Assembly: GCF_014851395.1 (NCBI RefSeq)
Contig: NW_024044459.1
Location: 6,795,100 to 6,859,099, forward strand
Direction: 5' to 3'
DNA from: Micropterus salmoides
Lineage: Eukaryota; Chordata; Actinopteri; Centrarchiformes; Centrarchidae
DNA: 64,000 nucleotides
The notes beneath the pieces were generated by a model that saw only the letters and a program-made list of their open reading frames with translations, was not told where the DNA came from and ran no database searches. Positions within the stretch are counted from its first letter, which is position 1. Every line of letters begins with the position of its first letter. The position numbers and the translations under genes are program-made. Of the stretch, positions 23,151 to 33,015 are shown piece by piece.

Positions 23151-23680
23151 TTGAAAGTATCTGAATTGTGTTTTGACTGTGAGCCTGAGGTAGCCAAGTC
23201 TGGGTTTCCCAACACCATCTTGTCACACAAAGGATCTTTGATGCATTTCATTTCAATAAACTGTGATCTGAGGGCGATGACTCTCATGGGATACTGGATC
23301 CAAGTTGCAGAGTAATTTCATCAGTGGTGGAAAGAACACTGAAATATTTGACTCACAGATGAGATCTGTTGCTGAAATTTTGTTCAAATTTCTAGATGAT
23401 TAAATGGGATAGGCATCTTAAATACTGCTGACTGTGGATCACTTAAGTAGCTGCATATATCTCATGTTTATTCATTGTGACATTATGCTAAAATAAAGAA
23501 AGTTAATCCCGAAACTGGTGCAGAGTAAGAATTAAGTTTTCCATGTTGGCTGCTGCTCTGATCTAATGCAACTTACAGATAAGTTCAACAGGTAAGACAT
23601 TTGGTGTTGTTTTAGCTATGCAAGCTGAAAGGCTCTATGGATGGCAATGTGTGTTAATTGATAGACAAACGGTTTGATCC
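23151..23680. other. No gene seen
   Basis: Nothing recognised beyond AT-rich DNA. Confidence 0.45.
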
Positions 23681-23684
23681 TGAC

Positions 23685-24060
23685 TTGTGATCCTCTGTCC
23701 TTTCCTCTGGCGACATATGAGGTTGATATTTTTAGTTTTTAGTGACTATTGGATGGGTTCCAAAATATTTGGTACAGACATTGCTGTTCCTCTCAGGAGG
23801 AATTGTAGGTTAATAACTTGGTGATTCCTTCACTTTTCATGTAGCGCCAACGTCAGGTCAGAATTTGAATTGTCCAATATTTTGGTTTATGACCAAATCC
23901 CTTTAAACTAATGACATTCCCATCTGTCTCAGCTGTGCTTTGTGATTAGTGCTAATTAGCAAATGTTAGCTATGGTAAACATAGAAAACATTATCTGCTC
24001 AACATCAGCATGTTAGCATTGTCACTGTGGGCATTAGCTTTTAGCTTAAAGCCCTCCCAA
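23685..24060 (+). repeat. Common teleost interspersed repeat, copy A
   Basis: Contains 'TGGTACAGACATTGCTG', 'CTTTTCATGTAGCGCC', 'TGGTTTATGACCAAATCCC', 'TGCTAATTAGCAAATGTTAG' and 'ACATCAGCATGTTAGCATTG' in the order I recall for a widespread fish repeat. Diverged pieces of the same family are at 45424-45545 and 48695-48810, all on the plus strand. No coding capacity. Class unassigned. Confidence 0.7.
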
Positions 24061-24735
24061 TCATTTGAATGAGGCCAATGAGTCCTGTGACACAGTGTGG
24101 GGTGCCAATGTAAGGGGCTCTGGCAAAAAAGAAAAAGCACAGGGTCATCAGGCAAAAATGTTGAACTGGCTCAACTTTTGCTGGACCAAAATGTGACATC
24201 ATCAGGCAAGGCACTGCGTGGCCAAACAAATACAACCACACATTCCTCGTGGCTACTGCACTGCAACTGTTTGCTTAGGGATCATCAAGATGAAAGACAA
24301 AAAAGTTGCAGTTGTGATAATTTTGCAGAGTTGTTTTATCCTGTCTCTTAGCCTTACATACCATTATGCAATGTTTTGGTGTTTTATAAGCCTTTAAACA
24401 CATACTCCTGAACTTTCCGGATTGTATTTCATTGTCTCACCATTCCTGAAGGATGCGCCCCAACCAACGCAGTTTTAACCCAGAGCTGTTGATTTCTCTA
24501 AAGGTATCTTTGACAGATAAAATGTAAAACAAACTGTTGACAGGCGGAACTGAGAGGATCAAACTATATGACTTACTTCCTGAATTTCTGTAACCAACAG
24601 GCCTGAAAGCTCACTTCTCCCAGCGTGCTGTGGGACAAAGACAGCTGATAAAGGATTGGTGGTCTCTGCTTGGTGACTCTTCAAATACCGTTCAGTTCTT
24701 GCCTGTGGGACACAGAAAGAGAAAGGACTGAATGC
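24061..24735. other. No gene seen; possible repeat at 24061-24290
   Basis: The motif CATCAGGCAA occurs twice about 52 bp apart (near 24146 and 24198), around a small palindrome GTTGAACTGGCTCAAC. Texture suggests a repeat family, ends not found. The remainder is unremarkable. Confidence 0.35.
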
Positions 24736-24737
24736 AG

Positions 24738-24752
24738 GTGTGTGTGTGTTTT

Positions 24753-24791
<39 letters not shown>
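24738..24791. repeat. Compound (GT)n(AG)n microsatellite
   Basis: GT run with TTT interruption, then AG units to 24791. Confidence 0.95.
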
Positions 24792-24914
24792 TGGAGGGCC
24801 GAGGGGTGAGTTAGATTGGGACAACATTATCTTCTCCGCCTCACCTGGTAATTGTGCCTCGTTCTGTTCAATCTAACTGTCCATTCCACTTAGTCTCTCT
24901 CTGGCCAAACACGT

Positions 24915-24915
24915 G

Positions 24916-24967
<52 letters not shown>
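24915..24967. repeat. (GC)n(AC)n microsatellite
   Basis: GCGCGCGC followed by 23 AC units. Alternating purine-pyrimidine throughout. Confidence 0.95.
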
Positions 24968-24969
<2 letters not shown>

Positions 24970-25157
24970 TGCCTCTGTACAAATACAGTATGGCGGATGG
25001 GTGCAATTACACCCACACAAATGCACACACACATACACACAGACTGGTTGAATGGATACCTGTCAGCGGATACAGGACACAACACACCTCCAGGCATACA
25101 CACATTGCTCTCAAACTGGGTAGAGTGGATGTGACTCCACCATAGCCTACCCTTTTA

Positions 25158-25185
25158 ACACACACACACACACACACACACACAC
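25158..25185. repeat. (CA)n microsatellite
   Basis: 28 bp CA run. Confidence 0.95.
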
Positions 25186-25234
25186 TTCCCCACACACATA
25201 CAGACACTCGTCACCATGCCCCAGACCACTGCAA

Positions 25235-25475
25235 CTGCTCTCTAGCTCACTGCTCCGAGGATGAGGGGCTCCAATTAGCCGGTGCTGGCTCGCTACTCGC
25301 TCTCATTTCATTCCTCCTCTCTCTCTAACCCCCCTTACCCTTTCTCTCTCGCTCCCTCCCTGCCTCCGATTGCCCGGCTCTGCTGTCACAGCTAATCGAG
25401 CCGCTACCACCTCCCACCGCCACAGACAGGCCTTGTCACTGCCGCTCGGCAAAGGTCAGAGCCTGGCAATTAAAG
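25235..25475. promoter_or_regulatory. Candidate regulatory block
   Basis: Two unique segments separated by a pyrimidine tract: GCTCCAATTAGCCGG with GCTGGCTCGCTACTCGC, then GTCACAGCTAATCGAGCC and CCTGGCAATTAAAGC with an AAAGGTCAGAG (nuclear-receptor half-site-like) motif. Homeodomain cores in a CpG-containing context. Confidence 0.4.
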
Positions 25476-25920
25476 CTACCCACTGGGGGTGTGGATGGGG
25501 GAGGGAGAGGACAGGGACAGTAGCAGCACTGCACTAACCTCTCATCATGATAACCAACAGGATTAGCTGTGGGGTGCTGTGAGCTTGACACGCACACAAA
25601 TGAACAGCTGCCCTCTTGGATGCCTACACAATACGCACACACAAATAACTTTTTATAGTATGCACACGCTCATTCCTAAGAGGTCAGCAGATATGAACAC
25701 ACACAGTGGGTAACACACTAACACAGTCACACACACACATCTCTTGTCATCTCCCCAAACTTCCTCATCAACATGAACGTGACAAAGCAGACCTCGTCTC
25801 AAGCCTCTGTTTAACAGTCTGCCTGCCTCTGTCCTTGTGCTCCTCACCTCTCCTCCCCTCTCCCTCGTGCTTTTCTTCACCCCCCCTTCTCCCTCAGCGC
25901 TCCTTCACTTCCAGCTAGAC
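25476..25920. other. CA-rich and pyrimidine-rich spacer
   Basis: Scattered CA runs, then a C/T-rich tract (about 25820-25905) that yields apparent open frames of serine/proline/leucine. No gene seen. Confidence 0.5.
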
Positions 25921-26110
25921 TAATCTGTGCCATCGGCCCCTCCTCTGCCATCCGTCAGAGCCCTCACATTGTTTTGACGTCTAGTTAATTCTGGCCCCGA
26001 TGATTTATCAAACTCTTATTAAGGCCTGCTGAAAGCCTCATTTATTGTCCTGATGTATGGTAATGATAGCCCTGCGCCACTGCCTGCCCTGAATCTTAAC
26101 CAACGCACTT
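25921..26110. promoter_or_regulatory. Strong candidate regulatory element with Pbx-Hox site
   Basis: Contains CTAGTTAATTCTGG, a perfect TGATTTAT (26001-26008) in GATGATTTATCAAAC, CTTATTAAGGCC, TTTATTGTCC and TGGTAATGATAGC within 110 bp. The TGATTTAT core recurs, inverted, in the 18960-19270 block. Confidence 0.45.
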
Positions 26111-26420
26111 TCGTCCTCTCTTCCCATCTCTTTGGATCCCTCTCTCTCTCTCTCTGTGCATGTATCTCTTCTGTGCGGTTGTCTTATCCTCAGTGGCTTT
26201 GTTTCATTTTCTCTTTGGCTCCACACTCTCCTTTTTTGTGTTTCTCTCTTTCTTTAACTCTCTTTTACATGTTCTCTCACTTCATCTCTTCTTCCCTTTG
26301 TTCCCTATCTTTGGCCATTGTTTCCACTTCTGAGCTATTCCATCAATGCCTCTTTAAATCCCCCGTGATATTGAGAAGTCGGTCATCTCCTGTTCCGTCT
26401 CATTCCACCTGTCTGTCCCA
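26111..26420. repeat. Pyrimidine-rich tract
   Basis: About 300 bp dominated by C and T (CTCTCTCTCT, TTTCTCTTTGG). The 152-codon frame 26053-26511 is an artefact of this composition (Ser/Leu/Phe-rich, no domain). Confidence 0.7.
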
Positions 26421-26429
26421 TTTTGAAAG

Positions 26430-26780
26430 GAAAAGCCTTGATGCTGTCTGGGACAATATTGGAATGCAGCCAGACGCTAAATATCACTGTCACGGGCCTC
26501 TCTCAACCTGATATGGACGGCCTGCATCTGCCGACACACACATAAGACCCATGGCCATTGAAAAAAGTGACTCTGCTACCCTGAGAGTAGACATTTTAAT
26601 CCTGCAGCAGATCATCAAATATCGGCGATCTAGAATTACCCCCGCGGCCCTGACACAAAAACAAAACACTCCTGCTGAATAATTCAGACTGCGGCAGGAT
26701 CTTAGGGGCATTAGCCGTCGATGGAGTGCAATAAAAGCTGGTGAGAAATCAATGGAGCGAGACTATACCCATTGTCCACA
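26430..26780. promoter_or_regulatory. Strong candidate regulatory element
   Basis: Unique block with ACATTTTAATCCTGC, CAGATCATCAAATATCGGC, GATCTAGAATTACCCC, CTGAATAATTCAGAC (palindromic, paired-like), GGGGCATTAGCCGTCG, CAATAAAAGC and GAAATCAATGG. Retained CpGs (ATCGGCGATC, CCCGCGGCC, GTCGATGG) suggest it has not decayed freely. Confidence 0.45.
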
Positions 26781-27749
26781 AAGCAAGATCCATTCCTAAT
26801 GTGTCTGCAGTCATTTAAGTTGAAAGCTCAGTATTCGTTATGCTGATGGTTGATGTCTTCCTCTCTGACGCTCCAGCTACAAGTTTATTTGTAAGAGGAT
26901 ACAGAAAGGGACAAAAACATTTTCCACCATTTGAGATACGACTGGAGCTCTTTTGATTTTGTCATCTCGTGTGTCCATTTCTTCTTAAAAGAAGAATTTA
27001 CACAACAGTCATTTTACAAACTTAACGTTGAATTCACTATTGCTAAAATGCAACCGTGCTTCGTTCAGCACACTCGGGGGTTTTGCTTGGTCTGGTATAA
27101 CCTGTATCTTATGGTGGCTATAGTTAGCTAATACTAGCAAGCTCTAGATTGCAGTGAAACTGACAATACCAAGTCAGTGTGTGGACAATATGACTCTTCT
27201 CTACTTGTGCTACTGCTGCGTTTGTTGGTTCCCTGCTTGTGGTCTCATTCCCAGGTCTCCTTATGATGATGTCTTTGAAGCTGCTGACTCAAGAGAATAT
27301 TAGGATATGAAGGGAACTTCAATGTGCCATTATCTTGTAATTGTCACAGCAAAGATGAAATTGGATGCTGTCAAAGTCAAAACAGAAGAGGTGTGCTAAA
27401 ATGTATTATACTTTAGAAGCTTTTCCACCCTCATTATGTCCTGGGTATGATTTGCTGTGTCACTGCAGGGGAAAGTAACTGTGGGTAAAATGACCTTAAT
27501 AAATGACAATTACTATTATAGCCTAGACTTCAAGGGCAACTTCAAGTCGAGTAAATGGGTGACTAGTGTGTAGTTTTATATTTTTGAAGAAAAAACTGTG
27601 AAAATAATGCAGAAAACATTTTTTGTTCTTTCTTGTCAAGGAAAAATTTTTGGGCTACATAAATATTGGTACAAAGATCTTTCTAATGCTGACACTGCTG
27701 CCTGTATTGCCTTTCCTAAGTGCTCAGGAGCCTGTTCTCACAAGAAGGT
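26781..27749. other. No gene seen
   Basis: AT-rich DNA. The ~87-codon frame near 27598 is not domain-bearing and overlaps the next element. Confidence 0.5.
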
Positions 27750-28162
27750 TCAAGGTGCTTCCAGACAGCAACCGTCAGTGGCAGTTGCTTCTATCCCACC
27801 AGTCTGTACATCAGAGGCTCCTGCTACCTACCTAGCACAATCTCATCACACAGCTCAATAGAGCAGGCTATAGCTTGAAATAAGTAAAATGGCTAGCAAT
27901 ATGAATATAGAAAGTTTTGCCAGCTAGTATCATATTGTTCATTGTCCCAGAGAGGATCAGACTTCTGATCTGATGTTGCTGCAAATCGCTTTCTCTTCAT
28001 TGATCTGTCTGTTCTCTGCTGGTATGGAGATATAATAATAAATAATAAATTCAGCTCCTATGGTTTCCCTCTCTGGGGTTACTGAAATTGCCATGTTCAC
28101 ACGGTGAGTGATGACAAGTTGAAAACGAAGGAGCAACCGCTTGCTGTCTGAAAGCACCTTGA
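27750..28162. mobile_element. MITE with ~26-bp terminal inverted repeats
   Basis: Left end TCAAGGTGCTTCCAGACAGC followed by AACCG. The right end, reversed, reads TCAAGGTGCTTTCAGACAGC followed by AAGCG, so the pair matches at about 24 of 26 positions. An inner GTTGCTTC/GTTGCTCC match extends it. About 412 bp, no transposase, no obvious target duplication. Likely non-autonomous hAT or Harbinger type; which one cannot be settled. Confidence 0.75.
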
Positions 28163-28815
28163 CTGACTCAGAACCCTCTTAAATCTGGTATTATAATCTA
28201 TACTAATAATGTAGATACAGTTTACGGTGTGACTGATTGTCTCATTCCTTTAGAGAGCAGCATCTGAGGTAAAGGTCTGCTGCACTGTCAACTGGCTATT
28301 ACAAAGTCAACAATATGGCAACATGACATCATGCAACAAGTGTAGCAGTATATGTCTAATATGTCTATATATGTATATATCTAAACTGTATAAAATATAA
28401 ATGCATAAACCTATGTGAAAGTAAAATTCCTTGCTTAAAAAAAATAAGTAGGAAGAGTTATCCAACTGTAAATCATCACTTTTACTCAGTAAAAGCTTCG
28501 ATTACTCTAGCCATGTGATGATACAGAGATTGGCCCATCGACCCATGTAGTCTCCCATGAAGTCCTGTATTTGTGATGATAATATCTCCTGACATACGTG
28601 TCTCTCTAGCTTCAGTATCTTGATCCTGCTGTTTGTTCCAGAATGGAAACATTTCCAAAGCTGCATTAAAAAAATTCAACAACAAACAAACTCTTTTCTC
28701 CAAGACTACATAGGAAATATGTCATTTACAAATACTGACAAAATAAGTAAAATATGTTAACCTGCGTCCTCTGCTTTCAACCTTCCCATCACCTTCTTTT
28801 CCTCTCCGGGCCCCA
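28163..28815. other. No gene seen
   Basis: AT-rich, with ATATATGTATATAT-type DNA near 28350-28400. No other signal. Confidence 0.5.
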
Positions 28816-28817
28816 AG

Positions 28818-28995
28818 TGTCCTCACCCCACTCTGTCGCCCCCTGCAATGGCGCCCGGGGGGCTTTAAATACTTTATTGGCTTGTAACATTACCTTAATG
28901 TCTCCGAGCATCTCATTCAAATACAGGCTAATGAAGAGTGAAGGCAGGCTATGTACTGCAGGCCGCACCAACACAAAACACATGTGGCTTCAGTG
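28818..28995. promoter_or_regulatory. Candidate regulatory element
   Basis: CTGCAATGGCGCCCGG, TTTAAATACTTTATTGGC, TTACCTTAATGTCTCC and CTCATTCAAATACAGGC with GCTAATGAAGAG lie in one unique 120-bp block. CpG retained. Minus-strand 64-codon frame over it has no domain. Confidence 0.4.
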
Positions 28996-29378
28996 GCCGC
29001 TGCAGGTGTGTCTGTGTGTGTATACGTGTGCGTCACTCTTGATCATACCATGCACAAGAGCAGGCATTAGTACAACTGTGAGCGCACAGTCTTATATATG
29101 TGCGTGTGCCTGATTGTGTGTTCAGGAAGTTAGGATCCCTGGTGATGGTAATGGCTCCTGACAAACTGGGGAGAGGGACTAACAGGGAATTTGAGATCAT
29201 ATCGGCAGACATGTAGACATGCCAGCAACTCACAATGCACAATCCACACACGCAGAAACGCACACTGCGCACACTCACGGATGTGTCTTTTTTTCCTTTC
29301 TCCTTCCCCTTGTCTTTCTCTGCTGTTCCTGAAGGACATGTAGTGAGTGAGGTCAGGCATTAGTACTGTTATCTGATG

Positions 29379-29382
<4 letters not shown>

Positions 29383-29414
<32 letters not shown>
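29383..29414. repeat. (TG)n microsatellite
   Basis: 32-bp TG run. The 128-codon minus-strand frame 29130-29516 passes through it and is not credible. Confidence 0.95.
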
Positions 29415-29415
<1 letters not shown>

Positions 29416-29659
29416 TCAGACCATCTATCAACCAGCTGTCTGCCAGGACTCTCCATTAGGCCTTGGACCTGAGTGATGGCTGTGCTGGTCCTCCACTCAC
29501 CGCGCCACACACCCATATATCACCCACACCCACCCACACACAAACGCACAGATGAATGGTAACCGTGCTATGCTTCACATGTCACACTGTCTGTCTGAGC
29601 ACCCCCCCCCCCATGCACATCAGACACACACTCACTGACATCTTCACTCAGAGCAGGAG

Positions 29660-29935
29660 CTGTACTTAGATGTGACTGCACTATGACTTCATTAAAGAAT
29701 ATGTATTGTGCCATTAGGCGGCTGCGGGTCACCTTTAGTGTCTCAGCTAGCCTATCACACAATTCCCTTTTGCACATGAAATCCAATCATCTCTCTTTCT
29801 CTCATTTTCTGTCTCTATCTCTTTCCCCCTGCTTCGCTAATTCATCCATCACCCCGTCGCCCTGCTCTCCTTGACCTAATTAAGGAAGAGACACCGGATC
29901 TTTCACCTTTCAAATGATGTCACTCGCTGGTTACT
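29660..29935. promoter_or_regulatory. Candidate regulatory blocks flanking a pyrimidine tract
   Basis: First block: GACTTCATTAAAGAATATG, TGTGCCATTAGGCGGC, TGCGGGTCACC (nuclear-receptor-like). Second block, after a CT tract: GACCTAATTAAGGAAGAG, CACCTTTCAAATGATGTC. Unique sequence with homeodomain cores. Confidence 0.35.
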
Positions 29936-30265
29936 TTATCAACATCACCTCCCCCGCTCTCTCCTTCTTTTTCATCCGCTGTCTATCACTTTCTCCGCCC
30001 CGCTCCTCTTCTATCTTGTCTTCACCCCTCTCTCCTTCTCTCTCCCGCCCTCGCCCTGCCATCCATTCATCTCACACCCTGCAATCCTCTCTCTCACCTT
30101 GCCGTCCTCCTCCTCCTCTACTCCACTTCTCATCTCTCCTCTGCTCAGCTCTTTATTGCTCTATCAATCTCTCTGGCAGAAGATCAATATCAGCGCTGCG
30201 GCTGCTTTTCTTCCCTTCCTTCTCCGCCTCTCTCTTCTCACTCTTGAGCCCCATCTCCTCATCTG
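29936..30265. repeat. Long pyrimidine-rich tract
   Basis: About 330 bp strongly C/T-biased on the plus strand. It gives a 130-codon Ser/Leu/Pro frame (29914-30306), which I treat as a composition artefact. Confidence 0.7.
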
Positions 30266-30700
30266 CAGTAGGATCCTTTTTAGTAGGAAATGTGGCTCCC
30301 CATTAGCCCTCTCCCTAGCGCTCTGCTGTTAACTACTTCCATCACTGCTTTACTGCCTGCTCTCTTTCAGCTGTTTTCAAAAGGGTAAACAATAAGCAGT
30401 TCTTTTCCTGTGAGTTCTGCAGTTTTTCCTACATAATTCCATATGCAGCTTCTGAATTATTCATGACATGAGTATACTTGCACTTCACGTGTGTTTGAGT
30501 TTGAGACACATTAATTATGGAATATGACAGATAAGGATATAGAAGAAGAATGTATATAATGTATTTCTGATGTAGAAAATATGAATTAAATAAAAAAAAA
30601 GATTTAAATGCTGGAGACAGTTTGCGCTACAAAAACTTATTAAACGTTATTTTGCCCTCCCCACAACACAGGTATATGTTACATGAAAGTGTGGGAAGTA

Positions 30701-30702
<2 letters not shown>
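30266..30702. other. No gene seen
   Basis: AT-rich; AATTCCATATGCAGC and GAATTATTCATGAC near 30435-30470 are homeodomain/POU-like but isolated. Confidence 0.4.

Positions 30703-30734
<32 letters not shown>
30703..30734. repeat. (TA)n microsatellite
   Basis: About 16 AT units directly beside the MITE that starts at 30745. Confidence 0.95.
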
Positions 30735-30736
<2 letters not shown>

Positions 30737-30744
30737 ATACTGTT

Positions 30745-31152
30745 AGGCCCCCTCAACACTACTGAGTTTTTGTTTTAAAACGGAGAACTTTTGCTATGCT
30801 TGCGCCTCCCGTCCAGACTAAAACGGTGAAAATGAAGACCTAAAACAGAGAAGTTTGAAAGCGCTGCCGAACCCGTTTTTTGGTTTTAGAACGCTTTAGT
30901 GCGAACCTGCAAAAACGGAGGACTTTAAATAATCTGTAACTAAGGAAGACAATACCATCTGCTTCATTTTTACACCGGCACGCGCATGCACAGTGCACGT
31001 AAACGGCCACTAGATGTGTGTTTTTAGTTTGTTTTTTTTTAATGTCGACAGAGATAAATTTTGATACGCAGCTAAAATGCTGGCGTGGATAGTGATCATA
31101 TTCTTTTTAAAATTCTGTTTTTAAACAAAATGGAGTAGTGTGGATGGGGCCT
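30745..31152. mobile_element. MITE with ~40-bp imperfect terminal inverted repeats
   Basis: Left: AGGCCCCCTCAACACTACTG then TTTTGTTTTAAAAC. Right, reversed: AGGCCCCATCCACACTACTC then TTTTGTTTAAAAAC. The ends match at roughly three of four positions over 40 bp. About 408 bp, no transposase. The central part carries GGCACGCGCATGCACAGTGC. No certain target duplication. Confidence 0.7.
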
Positions 31153-31195
31153 TTGAACTTAACTAGTGGTAAAGCTAGGGTATTCGAAGGGTTTA

Positions 31196-31290
31196 TCCTC
31201 TTGAAAGAGAGAGAGAGAGAGAGAGACAGAGACAGAGAGAAAGTGAGAGGGGGATGGAAGGAGAGAAAGAGGGGAGGGAGGCAGCCTACA
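31196..31290. repeat. (GA)n purine-rich tract
   Basis: GAGAGAGAGA runs with CA interruptions. The apparent frame is arginine/glutamate-rich and artefactual. Confidence 0.85.
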
Positions 31291-31329
31291 CAATATACAC
31301 ACAGAGTTACAGACAGTAAAGGTGATGTT

Positions 31330-31620
31330 GCTATAGACTGAATGAAAAATGGTACAGATACTTGTAGTAGTGTTAATGATAATAATCGTAATGTTAATGA
31401 TTAATTATAATAATAACAATAGGACTAGTAACAATAATTGTAACAGAGGGTGTCGAGCAGGAACACAGGGGCAGCAGGTGACCCACAGCCACAGATCCAG
31501 ACTCCACAGCTCAGAGCCAGAAACACCTGCGAGAGAGAGGAAAGGGACGAGAAAGCACAAGACTACGGGAGAGGGAAGAAGTCGAGTTAGTAACATGCAT
31601 TATTATAATGAATAAGTTTA
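31330..31620. repeat. Teleost interspersed repeat (unclassified)
   Basis: AATGATAATAATCG-type leader, then 'GTGTCGAGCAGGAACACAGG', 'ACAGATCCAGACTCCACAGC', 'AGAAACACCTGCGAGAG' and 'GTTAGTAACATGCATTA'. This order is familiar from fish repeats. The purine-rich body gives open frames on both strands that are not genes. Confidence 0.5.
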
Positions 31621-31868
31621 TGGTTTGAATGTTGCCCAGCAGTCTGCCTGATTTTTTGATTGCACACTAGAACATTTTGGCCTGGTGCTGGAGATCACCA
31701 AAATTAATATCCATATAAATGTCATAGATATTGGGAAACTACTTCTCGAGAATGAATCTAGTGATAATATGGCCATGAGTTGTTAACATACCTTGCTTTG
31801 CACCATAGTGTTAGACAGTCAACAGCATCACCTTATGGGGGATTTATAGTTGCGTGTTTCAACTTAGA
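31621..31868. other. No gene seen
   Basis: Short unremarkable spacer between repeats. Confidence 0.4.
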
Positions 31869-32012
31869 GGCACCGTGGTGCAGTGGTCAGCAATGTCGAC
31901 TCACAGCAAGTTGGTCTGGTGTTCGAGCCTTGGTCATCCCTGGCCTTTCTGCGTGGAGTTTGCATGTTCTCCCCGCCTCTCGCCAGATGTTGGCAGAATT
32001 GGCTCCAGCCGT
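31869..32012 (+). mobile_element. tRNA-like-headed SINE copy with internal deletion
   Basis: Begins GGCACCGTGGTGCAGTGG (A-box-like TGGTGCAGTGG), followed at about 31919 by GGTGTTCGAGCC (B-box-like) and CTGCGTGGAGTTTGCATG. At TTCTCCCCGCCTCTCGCC the head runs straight into the family's tail segment, ending near GGCTCCAGCC. The middle found in other copies (for example the one at 51513-51690) is missing, with CCCCGC at the junction. Confidence 0.65.
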
Positions 32013-32278
32013 TCAGTTCTATCATTTAACATTGTCAACTGGCACAAAAAGGCAGGCAGAGATCAAAACCAGGTAAGCTGTCCAATATAAGCAAACAAAT
32101 CTGACATGGAGCAGGCAATAATTGAAATCCAAAATCCACATGAAACGGTTGGGGGGGGGTTGACCAACTGGTTTAAACAGAAGGGAACAGAGTTAAGACA
32201 CTAGTGTGGACAGCCATGTTAAAATGCCATGTAACTGAGAAATGTAACACATGTGCCACATGTGACCTGGTTTCGTCC
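32013..32278. other. No gene seen
   Basis: Includes a G(9-10) run near 32150. Nothing else recognised. Confidence 0.4.
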
Positions 32279-32362
32279 CTTTAAGTAAAGCACAAAAAAT
32301 CACAAGAGGAAGGGTTCACAAAATAAAACTAGAAACACAAACCCAAAACCGAAACACCATGA
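32279..32362. repeat. Fragment of A-rich teleost repeat
   Basis: CACAAAATAAAACTAGAAAC, then ACAAACCCAAAACCGAAAC, ending ACCATGACA. Same texture as the A/G/C-rich repeat at 11203-11630; probably an end fragment of a related copy. Confidence 0.4.
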
Positions 32363-32685
32363 CATCTGTATGTGTAGCTCATCGGTTTAGTGTTGCTGCG
32401 GTGCTATCAATGATGTGAAATCTGATGCTGAACTATAAATTAAAACCTAAGTTGTAGATATATAGAAAAAATTTGTTTAAAAGTCCCCTTCATATTCTTA
32501 ACAATATTACTTTATGAATGCAAATTTAAAGTGTGAAAAAACCTGATGGCAATTCATCTAAAATGACTGTTACTTTTTTCCAAGACTTCAAAAGTTTGAC
32601 AGACAGTTAACTACTTTAAGTCACTGTAGATATGTCATCTAAATGCATTCAACATGGACCCTGTAAGGTGACCTCAGTGGTTGTG
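32363..32685. other. No gene seen
   Basis: AT-rich; no signal. Confidence 0.45.
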
Positions 32686-32687
32686 CC

Positions 32688-33015
32688 GTAGCATCCCAAC
32701 CCTCTGAGACAGGCGGCAACACGTGACGTCCATGCCAAGGCAGCAGTCAGACAGGCTGCCAGCCTTTCCAATTACAGAGACATTAGCAGGCAGCGAGCGG
32801 CAACTAATTTGACAAGCTGAGATGATGCCCATTCATATCCACCCTGCTTCAGTGGCCCAGGGTAAATATTTCCCCAAGCTCAGTATAAATAGAAAGACAA
32901 TATTTGAACAGCTGAGTGGAGAGACAGAGAGAGTGAGGAAGGGAAGGAGGTGGAGGCGAGATCTTAATCCTTTATGTATACACGCAATACATATTCATAA
33001 AGTAGCTGGTCCTTA
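32688..33015. promoter_or_regulatory. Candidate regulatory block
   Basis: ACACGTGACGTCCATGCC (E-box plus CRE-like), TTTCCAATTACAGAGAC, ACATTAGCAGG, CAACTAATTTGAC, GATGATGCCCATTCATATCC, then GATCTTAATCC and ATACATATTCATAAAG. Unique and CpG-containing, apart from a short GA-rich stretch. No domain-bearing frame. Confidence 0.4.

Noticed and set aside
26053..26511. 152-codon frame in the pyrimidine tract
   Set aside because: Composition artefact; overlaps candidate non-coding regulatory DNA and has no motif.
29914..30306. 130-codon Ser/Leu/Pro-rich frame
   Set aside because: Produced by a pyrimidine-rich tract; no start context or domain.
31869..32012. Functional tRNA gene
   Set aside because: A- and B-box-like motifs are present but no cloverleaf; it belongs to a SINE-type repeat with a deletion.
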